In this document: positions 50,601 to 57,519 of the stretch, piece after piece
Layout of the letters: each line of letters starts with the position of its first letter
Numbering within the stretch: position 1 is the first letter of the stretch
NCBI GenBank assembly: GCA_963169105.1
Contig: OY720636.1
Location: 122,654,188 to 122,718,187, forward strand
Origin: Ceriagrion tenellum
Taxonomy: Eukaryota > Arthropoda > Insecta > Odonata > Coenagrionidae
DNA: 64,000 nucleotides
Reading direction: 5' to 3'
The notes under the pieces: model-generated
The model's database searches: none
What the model saw: the letters and a program-made list of their open reading frames with translations, nothing else
What the model was told of the DNA's origin: nothing
Made by a program: the position numbers and the translations under genes

Positions 50601-52983
50601 CCCCCCCTTCTCCTCTCCCCTCTTTTCCTCCCTCTCCCTCCACCTTTACTGTATATATACTCAGCCATTCAAGTCAGTTGTACCTTGAAAATGGCACTCA
50701 GTTGCTGAATTCGGGTTGGTTTTAATAAATTAGTGTGGAATTAATCAAGTTGTATCTTTTCATCATTAACATACACTGTTTGCAGGACAAGTATGAGGGA
50801 TAAGGTCAGGAATGACAAGGTCTCGATAGAAATAGGATTGGACGCTGGTAACTGACATATATGAAAGGGGGCGCTCTTCGTTGGTTAGGCCATGCTGAGA
50901 GAATGGACTGGAGTCGATTTCCGGGTTCGCGTCCCGGTGCAGGCGCATGATTTTTACTCGGTGAAATTTTAGCAGTAACAAAGCCCTTTGACTCTGCCCG
51001 CTCCGAAATGGAGTGGAACCATGTTTACGAAAAATGGAATTTTAATGAACATGGTAGGTCCTAATGGCATCACCAGAAAACGAACGAGAGGGATGACCTC
51101 ATTTGTGCCGAGGAAAGGAATCCGTTGATATTGCTCAGTGCCTTTGCGGAAGAAATAATGGAAATCGTGGACGGGACACTATCGGCAATTTCACACCGCG
51201 TCGTCATACGTGCAGTAGCGTAGCCGGGGGGGGGGGGGGGGGGGGGGGGGGGGACAGGGGGGGCCGAATGCACCCCCCGTCCCCTGTGTTCTGGCTCCCC
51301 TAAGTCTGAGAATGTTTCCTCTATTAAGTCCCAAATACGAGCGTGAATCAATTTCATAACTTAATTATCAACAATAAATTCTATAAGGTCTACAAGTTAG
51401 GATAGTACATTACGAGAAAAATAATACAGTAAGAGTATGTAACAGTATGTTTAGTAAACTGGTGAATTTATGAGTCGGCGCCCCCTAATGGCTACGCCAC
51501 TACATACGTGCCAACCTGCGGAAAATACTGGCTCAAGGTGATTGTCATCCTTCTATCTATTTCAGCATGCGTCGTGAAAGAACGAGCTATAATTATCCCA
51601 ACGTCCTTAATTTTCCTTCTATACACCTCGTAGATAGATATTTTCCGCAAGGACAAGGTCGCAAAACGTGAATTAATAGAAGTGTCAGGAGCCCACCTCA
51701 TTAGCCCTATTTTTTTGGAGTTAAAGATGGAAACTAAAATGAAATGCATGTCATCCAACTCATCCACAATGACACAAAAAAATAGCTTCAACATGCATCA
51801 AATACTTTCACTTCCAATGTAGCTATGTTTTACAGTTCCTGTTGAATTGAGTAAGAGATCATTAAATAGCAGTAACTTAACAATCGAGAGAACTTTGTCA
51901 CTGAAAACAACCACCGCGTTTTATGGCAGCACGACCATTTGAATCATATCAATTTTATTCTTCCTTCAGGATGGTCAAACATGCGCTTTCTCAGGCTTCT
52001 AACACCATTATCTAGCTGTTTGGATGTAAACCAAGCGCAAAGAAAACGAAAATTTTTAAATGCCATACATGCTCATGCGATTTGATGACAGATGATTGTG
52101 ATAAGGATAGGTATGCTGATATACATTACGCTGCAGAGCAGCCAAATCATAGCAGGAAAATAATATTGCATTCCTATAACTATAATTGAAAGAGCTTTCC
52201 GCCAACGCCCAAAAATGCAGATTTTATCGAGACGGGAAGGATCAGTGATCGGATAGATAGTGCGAGGAGTGATGAACGATTTCAAATAGCCCGCGGAAAA
52301 TTGACTACAAAACGTAACATACGTACTTCCATTAGGATACCTGGCAAGAATACACACCGTTGACGATATCTTTTATAATCGGTCATTAAAATTTGAGGCA
52401 TTTTTTCAAAAGCACGATCATTGATTTCCCAGAGTCATTATTTCCTCTCTAGTTTTCCGCGGAAAGCACCATTATAACAGAGATATTCCATAGCGTAATC
52501 GTGACCTGCAACAAGAAAAATACTCTATGGCTGGGAAATATTCAAGGAAATTTACCGTGTCCCCTCGGAGCAATTTTCCTGCGAAGTGTCGAAGATCATG
52601 ACATCATCACATAGCCTTGATTATTCCATGAAATAATCAACAGGAATATCCTAAAACAAACACTACTAACAAGTGCTTATTCCTACAAGACGAGGGGAGT
52701 AATCTACAATGTCAGATTAAAAGATTTTATTATACGGATAAAATATCAGTACTCATCACTCATTGAAGTCCCTAAGTATATGAATAAATTATATTAACAA
52801 ACATCTTACAGCTAAAACGTTAGCACAGTCGACCCGGCCATCTTTTATGCTCAGAAAAGCATAATAATAGTATGAGTAAACATTCAGAAAATACGCTGCA
52901 TGAATGGAGTGGGCCGGTTTTGAGAATCAAATAATACATATGATATCCACCGCTATATCAAAATGCAACTCACCTAAAATCAT
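23528..52983 (-). CDS. Secreted inhibitory serpin, complete, 8 coding exons
   Basis: Serpins trap serine proteases by cleavage and insertion of the reactive loop. Arthropod members act in haemolymph, regulating clotting, melanisation and Toll-type cascades. Exons in transcript order: 52974-52983, 34345-34436, 33676-33867, 31174-31387, 30124-30374, 27508-27693, 23807-23942, 23528-23661. Phases match throughout and give 404 residues, a normal serpin length. Residues 1-17 (MILGLVVVLLLGIGAKS) form a signal peptide. Family blocks follow: NFIISPLSVSTLLAML, INDWVSSATKGKI, LTNAIYFRGLWEHKF, NNEFSMVLVMP and LGLRDIFSPAADF. The loop EEGSSAAAASAVLVNTL then S has the small-residue hinge of inhibitors and predicts P1-P1' as Leu367-Ser368. 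The signature FYANQPFLLFLIK precedes VGRVTDP and the stop. Two N-glycosylation sequons are at N197 and N209. The first exon is inferred from ATG, phase and donor. The gene converges with UBE3C. Confidence 0.93.
24492..24678 (-). mobile_element. tRNA-derived SINE with (ATT)n tail
   Basis: Read on the minus strand it starts GTCGGCACCAGTGGTGG, an A-box-like tRNA head, and carries the B box GGTTCGAATCC (plus 24612-24622). A tRNA-unrelated body follows, ending in AATAAAGACAAATTATTATT. The tail resembles the 3' end of the LINE at 14.03 kb (GGACAAATAAAATATTATTA), a plausible partner LINE. It lies in a serpin intron. Confidence 0.75.
25100..27500 (-). other. Serpin intron, nothing recognised
   Basis: This is AT-rich intron DNA between the sixth and seventh coding exons. 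Its longer open frames (25467-25844, 26266-26517) have no family features. Confidence 0.5.
27694..30123 (-). other. Serpin intron with a short perfect palindrome
   Basis: There is no transposon signature in 2.4 kb. GCTGCTGTTGCAACAGCAGC at 29360-29379 is a 20-bp perfect palindrome. The rest is featureless AT-rich sequence. Confidence 0.55.
31388..33675 (-). other. Serpin intron with a possible dispersed-repeat piece
   Basis: The stretch near 32285-32330 (CAATCATCACTGAAAAGGCC) resembles segments at about 34668-34803 and 42960-43100, which also run in the same orientation. The following pyrimidine-rich 400 bp may belong to the same decayed element. Nothing else was recognised. Confidence 0.3.
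34345..34436 (-). CDS. Serpin exon: signal peptide core and helix A start
   Basis: After TTTTCAG the exon reads LVVVLLLGIGAKSQNPGTDS and then INSFASKLLL, ending at GTACCT. The hydrophobic run followed by AKS is a typical cleaved secretion signal. It starts in phase 2 (two bases finishing a Gly codon). Confidence 0.9.
34668..34803 (+). repeat. Decayed dispersed repeat, related to 42.96 kb
   Basis: CACCAATCTGAAGATTGATT here and CATCAATCCGGAGATTGGTT at 42.97 kb are clearly related. About 85 bp further on, TCATAATTTGCTTCACACAC matches TCATGATCTGCTTCATGTAT. It is probably part of an old retroelement end, family unresolved. Confidence 0.4.
37085..37124. repeat. 40-bp perfect palindrome
   Basis: GAGACGAGATTTCGACGGTT is followed immediately by its exact reverse complement, centred on GTTAAC with no loop. 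Outside it, the match continues for several more bases with one bulge (GGTGATTTA against TAATCACC). It could be the centre of a foldback element. Confidence 0.9.
38040..39815 (-). mobile_element. CR1/Jockey-like LINE (family A), best copy, frameshifted
   Basis: The minus strand encodes a non-LTR reverse transcriptase in two frames: 338 codons (38853-39869) and 171 codons (38264-38779), with a break near 38780-38852. Motifs in order are NKSSGPDEIPARVYKE, WKITNVTPIFKSG, NYRPISLTS, NQHGFRKGRSCETQL, FLDLRKAFDKVPH, VTSGVPQGSV, the active site LFADDAV, and the thumb/C-terminal WELLSERRL and YYARFDQINKIR. The 3' end lies at about 38043 with the GATGTA repeat. The 5' endonuclease is missing. One frameshift is all that visibly breaks the retained RT region, so it is young relative to the other copies. 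Confidence 0.93.
40000..40560. repeat. Purine-rich (GA) low-complexity stretch
   Basis: The plus strand is unusually rich in G and A, with AGAGAGAGAGAG runs near 40140 and 40410. The long minus-strand open frame across it reflects this bias and resembles no protein. Confidence 0.6.
40573..40960 (+). mobile_element. LINE 3'-end-only copy (family A relative) with a variant hairpin
   Basis: The stretch from ATTAGAGACCATAATGGC to GCTTGCAGGGTAATG aligns in order with 47575-47880, the C-terminus and 3' UTR of the LINE remnant at 46.7 kb. Matching blocks include GACCATAATGGC, GTCGACAG, TAGTACTAACATC and TTTCGCATGATCC. It is a severely 5'-truncated copy. It contains a perfect 13-bp stem with a 3-nt loop at 40639-40667 (GACCACGGAGTAT), replaced in the other copy by a 16-bp palindrome. 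Confidence 0.75.
42456..42705. mobile_element. MITE with ~30-bp terminal inverted repeats, TA-flanked
   Basis: The left end reads GGACCCCAGAAGTCAAGGGG then TCTAAGTGAC. The right end is its inverse with one change. TA dinucleotides flank both sides (42454-42455 and 42706-42707), giving termini TGTGGACCCC and TGAGGACCCC. The TA target suggests the Tc1/mariner superfamily. The 250 bp has no coding capacity. Confidence 0.8.
42955..43480 (+). repeat. Decayed retroelement-like repeat
   Basis: It begins CAGTCATCAATCCGGAGATT and runs through GATCTGCTTCATGTATTCTG and CTTGGTCTTCCTTGACG, in a style common to decayed LINE tails of arthropods. It shares blocks with 34.67-34.80 kb and weakly with 32.29 kb. 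No open reverse-transcriptase frame was recovered. Confidence 0.4.
46518..46669. mobile_element. Penelope-related foldback 1
   Basis: Arms of about 50 bp (46518-46567 and 46621-46669) are inverted copies: left ATACACAAAGGACATC with CTGTCTACTTTATTTACAAA, right the same inverted. Between them is a core-deleted hammerhead-like hairpin. The flank GCTGTTCTAC with ATCTCGCC (inverted, about 46492-46516) also occurs beside the 50.1-kb foldback, so the two belong to one family. Confidence 0.7.
46585..46625 (+). ncRNA. Core-deleted hammerhead-like hairpin
   Basis: Stem I CAAACTT (46585-46591) pairs with AAGTTTG (46619-46625) over 7 bp. Stem II GACTG/CAGTC (46594-46598 and 46604-46608) is followed by GAAA and CATGTG. 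Compared with the fold at 50.2 kb, the CTGATGA core is reduced to TC, so it cannot be active. Confidence 0.5.
46670..47885 (+). pseudogene. Heavily decayed LINE (family A relative), plus strand
   Basis: Frames with several stops still show an RVQKVVLDS-like segment, TSGVLQGSVIG (46790), a KYLGVKLANNLS-like segment (47090), a VRPQ-type segment (47230) and the C-terminus ending near 47605. They follow the order of the copy at 38-39.8 kb, but on the other strand. The 3' UTR (47605-47880) matches 40.57-40.96 kb and includes the palindrome GACCTGTCGACAGGTC at 47608-47623. It starts directly beside foldback 1. Confidence 0.8.
48244..48283 (-). ncRNA. Hammerhead-like fold, left arm of foldback 2
   Basis: On the minus strand stem I AGCC (48283-48280) pairs with GGCT (48247-48244). 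The cores are CTGAGGA (48279-48273) and GAAA (48255-48252). GAAA is followed by CGTT, giving a GTT cleavage-type triplet and an ACGT self-complementary stem III. Stem II is eroded in this arm. Confidence 0.5.
48362..48401 (+). ncRNA. Hammerhead-like fold, right arm of foldback 2
   Basis: Stem I AGCC (48362-48365) pairs with GGCT (48398-48401). CTGAGGA (48366-48372) leads via one T to stem II GCGG/CCGC (48374-48377 and 48386-48389), then GAAA (48390-48393) and CGTG. Stem II is intact here, but the cleavage-type base is G instead of A, C or T, so this arm is probably inactive. Confidence 0.55.
50128..50272. mobile_element. Penelope-related foldback 3
   Basis: The arms (50128-50174 and 50228-50272) share AGTAATGAAGCTCAAATGAT, TTCGTAC and GTCTACTAATTTTATTT as inverted copies. 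A hammerhead-like fold occupies the centre. The flank CATTATGCTGTTCTACGATA with TCTCGCC matches the inverted flank of foldback 1. Confidence 0.8.
50177..50221 (+). ncRNA. Hammerhead-like fold with perfect core and stems I and II
   Basis: Stem I CTTGC (50177-50181) pairs with GCAAG (50217-50221). CTGATGA (50182-50188) leads via one T to stem II GACTG/CAGTC (50190-50194 and 50200-50204) with loop CTAGT, then GAAA (50205-50208). Stem III is the self-complementary CACGTG followed by CA, so the expected U before the cleavage base is C. The fold is near-perfect, but activity is uncertain. Confidence 0.65.
50319..50747. mobile_element. Inverted pair of Penelope tails
   Basis: Two copies of the Penelope tail seen at 13.2-13.5 kb face each other. 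The arms (about 50319-50478 and 50575-50747) run from the CACACT(c/a)ATTTATTAAAACC end through the altered hammerhead-like fold to a purine/pyrimidine-rich tract and GTGGAGGTATGCTGG. The spacer holds TTAAACAAGAACAG and ATGACTAGGACGGTTGTCTG, also found at 13.45 kb. No coding sequence is left. Inverted partial copies are known for Penelope-like elements. Confidence 0.8.
50682..50720 (+). ncRNA. Altered hammerhead-like fold, right Penelope tail
   Basis: ACC pairs with GGT as stem I. TTGAAAA stands at the core position, GGCA/TGCT form stem II, and GAA then TTCGGGTT precede GG. The mirror copy at about 50345-50384 (minus) and the one at 13215-13260 (minus) share TTGAAAATGG, so the altered core is a feature of this family and not a private mutation. 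Confidence 0.45.
50865..50960 (+). repeat. Possible tRNA-like (SINE) fragment
   Basis: CCGGGTTCGCGTCCCGG at about 50921-50937 forms a perfect T-arm with a 7-nt loop. No convincing anticodon arm or acceptor stem is found around it, so a SINE or tRNA remnant is more likely than a functional tRNA. Confidence 0.3.
51213..51502. mobile_element. Non-autonomous hAT-like MITE with a 28-G run
   Basis: The ends CAGTAGCGTAGCC and, inverted, TAGTGGCGTAGCC flank a 290-bp unit. An exact 8-bp target duplication CATACGTG is present at 51205-51212 and 51503-51510. Directly after the left end are 28 consecutive G (51226-51253). The termini and duplication length fit hAT elements. There is no coding capacity. 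Confidence 0.88.
52974..52983 (-). CDS. Serpin first coding exon (inferred start)
   Basis: On the minus strand ATG ATT TTA G is followed by GTGAGT, a strong donor. The single G joins GT from exon 34345-34436 to make Gly, giving MILG before the hydrophobic stretch LVVVLLLGIGA. Without it the signal peptide would lack a Met. It lies just downstream of a CpG-rich promoter-like segment. The alternative is an unseen exon elsewhere in 34.4-53 kb, so this assignment needs transcript support. Confidence 0.65.
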
Positions 52984-53149
52984 TGCTGCGTTTGACGTGA
53001 GCTGTGAAGACGATATCCACCAAAGGCAATGATCCTTCTCGCTAAAATATCCAACGTGTTGATTGGCGGCTTGCTTTATATGATGAGGCGGAAAGACTCA
53101 ACACAACATCCCTCTGTCAGCACCTGGCTGCATCTACCACTCTCTTGGC

Positions 53150-53343
53150 ACTTCCATTCCCAAACGAGCCCCACGATCGCTGCGCCAAAAATTGCGCTGG
53201 AGGGCGGGGCGGACGGAGGGAGTACTAAACGTTATCGGCGCATGCGCAGTTTCGCAAACTCGGCAGTTCAAATTTGGGGATGTTGGTGAACGCTGCCGGC
53301 GCTTGGAGGGAAGTTGTAACGGTAAACTGCTTGCTGGTGGAAG
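53150..53343. promoter_or_regulatory. CpG-rich promoter-like segment, possibly bidirectional
   Basis: CpG density rises sharply over the AT-rich surroundings. GGGCGGGGC (53202-53210) is a GC box, and GCGCATGCGC (53238-53247) is an exact NRF1-type palindrome. To the left, on the minus strand, is the inferred serpin start at 52983. To the right, on the plus strand, is a candidate non-coding first exon ending at 53343 before GTAGGC. No TATA box is apparent. Confidence 0.55.
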
Positions 53344-54630
53344 GTAGGCTACATTCTATTATTGTTTTGCTTTGTTTTTCAATAATTTGGTTGTGGTTTT
53401 TACTGCCGAGTCTTTCGTGGGATGCTGTATGTTATATGACATCGGAAATTGTGTGTATTTAATTTATAATGTGAGTCGTAATGCTAGTGGGTTTCTTAGC
53501 TTTGTGGTAATCTGGATTTCCTATTGCAGATTGAAGGACTGAAGTTGGATGCCTGAGTGGGTGGTGAAATGAAAACGGTGTAGGAAATGTAAAGGACTAA
53601 CAGTTGGACTAAGGTTTGATTTTTCATCACTCGTTAATCCCCTTTTGAATGAATTGAGCAGTGAGTTCTGGCCAAGATCATGATTCAGTTACTCTTCCTT
53701 TGTTCTGCGGTGACCGACCTCTCCTGATGATTATCCTTGTGCTCCCTAACTAGTCTTAACTGAATTTTTATCTATTTAACTCATTGAATTAGAAAGAGGG
53801 TGATTAATCTTAACTAATATCCCGTTAGCGATCGTGATGTAAGCGGTGGGGATTTTGCGAGTTTTTCCCTTATTGCCAACTGGTTTACCTTCCTTACGTG
53901 ATATGTATTGTGTATTTGTATGGTGGAGATTTGAGTAGATTTTCTCGCTGTTTTCTTTAATTATCATCTCCATGCATATCAGCTTTACTTCTGTGTATCA
54001 GCTGCAAGTCTGCCAAGTCTGACATGCCCCGTTTTGTTTTGCGTTATTACATTAAATTTAGACTGATGGAATTTCACACAGCGTTTATAGAAGGCGTCAA
54101 AACATATCGCAATTGGAAACTTTTTATGTTCTTTTTGTAGAAATTACTCATCGAAAGTTATTTTTGGGAGATTTGTTGTACTGTATCATTTTGATTTTCT
54201 GTCAATTCTGTGTACATAATGTATTTTGGAGAGTAATGTCAATACTAGACTAAAGTCAAAAGGCAGTTATGTATAAGGTTCCATTAATTTCAGTTGCTTG
54301 TGGCTTCAGGTACATTGTGGAATCAAGTCATGTTGAAAGAAAAAAGAACTGATATTTCAGAGAACACCCATTCCTAGATTAGTGCTCTTAATTCATTCCA
54401 GAGATTCATTTGAAAGAGGCCAGAATGAAGTCGTTCATTTTTTTGTTTTTTTAATTAGTTTCCAACTTGCAGTTGATCCATAATGGGTTTGTCATTCATG
54501 TTCTGATTCATCTATATGTGCATTAGTTATACATCTTGGGAAAATGGATGTAAATGTGTGTGGATCATTTCCTCTGCACTCCTTGAGAGTTTTCATGAAT
54601 TTCCTGAATTTTTAACATCTTCCTTTTCAG

Positions 54631-54894
54631 AGCATATGGATTTCCATGATGTGGTGGGACTTCCAACTCCCTTAGGAGTATCTCTTCCCAGGTTCTTCTG
54701 AGAAAAGGTGAGTACTGTTCTAAACATATGCCTTGTTTCTAATACTGATAGGATTTTATTTCATGTAAGCTTTATCTCCTTAAGTCCTTCATGTACTAAA
54801 TATCTTCCTTGACTTATTTCAGAAGTATCAGAGAGGAGGGGATCCTACATGAGCTTGGCACGAAGAAGTTAGTAGAATTGACTCCAAAGGCTAA
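54631..54894 (+). ncRNA. Splice-bounded exons of an unidentified plus-strand transcript
   Basis: A 77-bp exon (54631-54707) lies between TCCTTTTCAG and GTGAGTACTG. A second begins at 54823 after GACTTATTTCAG. All frames of the first are closed, apart from a 21-codon ATG frame. The second has an open frame reading SIREEGILHELGTKKLVELT, which I do not recognise. They may be 5' UTR or lncRNA exons of a transcript starting at the CpG-rich segment. The evidence is splice sites only. Confidence 0.3.
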
Positions 54895-56060
54895 GTACAT
54901 ACATACCAACTGATCATGCCGTTCCCTTCCGGGGTAGGCACAGTCACAAAGTTTCACTCTTAAATACATGTTTGTATACCTAACTCTGCTTCAATACTTT
55001 CCCCCTCTGACCCATCCTTGCAAACCTCTTTCGCCTCATTTATTCCCATACACTGCTTCATTCACGCCCTCTTGTTTTTAAGACTCCTAATATTCCTCCT
55101 CCTAAGAATTTCCTCTACCACATTCAACCACAACTTTTTCAGCCTACCTCTACTTCTCACATAATTCATTTCACTGTTATATATCTGTTTCTTTATTTGA
55201 CTCTCATCCATTCTCTCAACAAGGCCAAACCAACCTAGCACACTCCTTTCATATATGTCCATTACCGGAGCATCTAACCCACACTCATTCCTGACCCTAT
55301 CCATCCTACTTTTGCCGCAAACACTCCTCAGATAACTCACATCCACAGCATTTACTCTACCCTTATGTCTATACATACATGTTTCACTACCATACAACAA
55401 AGTGGGGAGAAGTACACTTTTGTACACAGCAATTTTTGCTTCCTTAGTTAGTCACTCATTCCTTGATATGCTCCACATGCTACCTACCACTTTCCTTCCA
55501 GCATTCATATTTCTCTTTATCTCCTCATCTATCCATCCATCTTCCACAAACATCTTACCCAAGTACACAAAATCATCCGCTTGTTCAATTACTTCACCAT
55601 TTGCCCTCATCATACAGTTATTCTCCTAATTAAAAGTTACTACTTTAGTCTTGCACGCATTTTCCTTCAATTCCATTCTCTCTGTTGATTCACAAAACTT
55701 TTCGAGGAGCTAATGTAATCCCTGTTGACTGTCTGAGATCAAAACAGCGTCATCCGCATATAGAAGAACTCACATGTTTACATTTCCAATCAAAACACCG
55801 TCGTTTTCACTACATGTGTCTCTAACACATCTATCCATAAATACATTAAACAGCCATGGAGACATTATGCATCCTTGCTTTACACCCCAGTTTATTACAA
55901 ACCAATCACTCAGAACCCTGTTAACTCTTACACTTGCCTTACTATTGTCATACTTTGCCATCATTCCATTTGCCATCATAACATTCAATAACTGCTCATT
56001 CACTCCACAGTCCTTCAAAACCATCCACATCTTTCTATTTACCCTGTCATGTGCCTAAAA
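54895..56060 (-). pseudogene. LINE (family C) reverse-transcriptase remnant
   Basis: The minus strand shows VNRVLSDWFVINWGVKQGCI and MSPWLFNVFMD (55770-56030), then the C-terminal region with LLPTLLYGSET, LRSVCGKSRMDRVRNECGL and LGWFGLVERMDES (55062-55427). Stops and frame changes separate them, and the active-site region around 55740 is disrupted. The 3' end carries a GTATGTATGT-type repeat at about 54895 after GCCTACCCCGGAAGGGAACG. It is 5' truncated near 56060. Confidence 0.85.
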
Positions 56061-56519
56061 GGCGCAGCAGCATGAAAACAAATAGGCACCCATCATATAT
56101 TATACACACAATGTAATTAGTCTAAGGGTCTATAATTTTATAAAAAATGTTTAATCAAGTCAGTAATTTAGTCTAGCATAAGGTATTCCATGTACAATTA
56201 ATCTTTAAGAATTTTCAATTTCATTTTATGGTGCCTCAATATTTCTCGAATGAAATGCTAAAAGTGGTAACTTTGTGGAATTCCATGTTTTTAAAATGGA
56301 TTTATGAAACAACTTGTACAATCCACAATGGTCAAAAGCAATGGCACGACAATCCAAGGACATAAATTGATTGTAATGCAAAAATTTTAGCTTTTAGTAA
56401 CAAAAGACGTGAGTTGGACTCCTTGGAGCAACTCGAAATTTAAAAAAAATTGCTTAACCCAAATTGTATTGTTCTCAATGAACGTTTGTTTCCTGCCACT
56501 TCCCCCATCCTAAACACCT

Positions 56520-56800
56520 TGACCAAGCTTCCCTAAGCCATTAGTCCCCATTCAAGAATATCCTTTCCACCCCCTCCCCCTTCTCCCGACTTCTAGCTGT
56601 CCATTGCATAAATAAACCATGACGGACCTTGAACCTACCCCCTTCTTCACCTAGCCTGTCCCCAACCTGTCTCATGAAATCCTCTCCCCTCACCCCCCCT
56701 CCAAAACCATATATAAGTGTGTAATACTTTTTGTTTCTTGTCATTTAGCACCTGATGATGATGCTTAAGCGTCAAAATCTGGATCGTGCCATTGCTTTTT
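56520..56800 (+). mobile_element. Penelope-like tail: pyrimidine-rich tract plus hammerhead-like fold
   Basis: Runs of C and T (for example CCACCCCCTCCCCCTTCTCC) lead to TATATAAGTG and then the fold at 56748. The order tract, TATA-like element, fold is the same as in the Penelope tails at 13.3 and 50.6 kb. No endonuclease coding sequence was recognised upstream. Confidence 0.5.
56748..56789 (+). ncRNA. Hammerhead ribozyme-like fold, best candidate
   Basis: Stem I GCAC (56748-56751) pairs with GTGC (56786-56789). The core is CTGATGA (56752-56758). After one T, stem II GATGC/GCGTC (56760-56764 and 56769-56773) closes a TTAA loop. AAAA follows where GAAA is expected (one G to A change at position 12). 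Stem III pairs A-T, T-A and C-G around TG (56777-56784), and C at 56785 is the predicted cleavage base (ATC). All three stems form. The single changed core base should lower or stop cleavage. Confidence 0.65.
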
Positions 56801-57519
56801 ATTACATATTGCTTGTTTTTAATTAGCTAAGAAATTATAATTGAAATCATTAGATACTCCTACTGCTGAGGTTATATCAAGTGAACTATAATTTATGAGG
56901 CTGTCATGGCTGGATGGTTATTGGTTATCGAGAACTGGGATAATAAGTACTGCTGTCTCTGGTTATTCTCTTCTTCTTGCCAATTGCAAATACAGCATGT
57001 TTTCCTGGCATATTGCCTGTTTCTTCATATGATTTGAAGGTATTAACCTACCTAGTTTATTCATCTCAAGTAGTTCTTTACATTTAAAGTCTAAGCGTTA
57101 CTTGTGAAAAAGCATTACTTCGTAAATTTACAGCAAAATGAAATTACCATTCTCCTTACTTTATGATCTGGATTAGTATGGTCTACTGCCAACTCAGTTT
57201 TATTTACCTGTATTTGGAACTTTTTATAATGTGAATATTCGACAAGGTTATTTAAGTTTTGTGAATAAGACTATCTTTCAAAAATTTTATGCAAATGGTG
57301 AAGTTGCATTTGTTGAAAATGTTCAACTTGCATTTCTCTCTTTTGTTCATTATATATTTTTTGTTCTGTTTAGTTCATTCTGGCTTTATTTTTTATGGTT
57401 GAATTTTTGTCATCCTGCTGTGCTATTTGTATATTGTGTCTGGATCAATAAAAGATATTTCATGATTTAAATTTTCTATTCCTTATAATTGCCTCTCCAA
57501 TACGAAAATATGAAATTCG

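Larger units (their letters stand above)
34437..52973 (-). other. Inferred 18.5-kb serpin intron 1, transposon-rich
   Basis: If the first coding exon is at 52974-52983, this whole interval is one intron. It holds LINE copies (38.0, 40.6 and 46.7 kb), Penelope-derived foldbacks (46.5, 48.2, 50.1 and 50.3 kb), a mariner-like MITE (42.5 kb), a hAT-like MITE (51.2 kb) and a 40-bp palindrome (37.1 kb). The parts 35.0-37.0, 43.5-46.4 and 51.5-52.9 kb show no recognisable genes; open frames there are short and lack family motifs. Confidence 0.55.

Noticed and set aside
50921..50937. Perfect T-arm suggesting a tRNA gene
   Set aside because: No acceptor stem, D arm or anticodon arm could be assembled around it; kept only as a possible SINE fragment.
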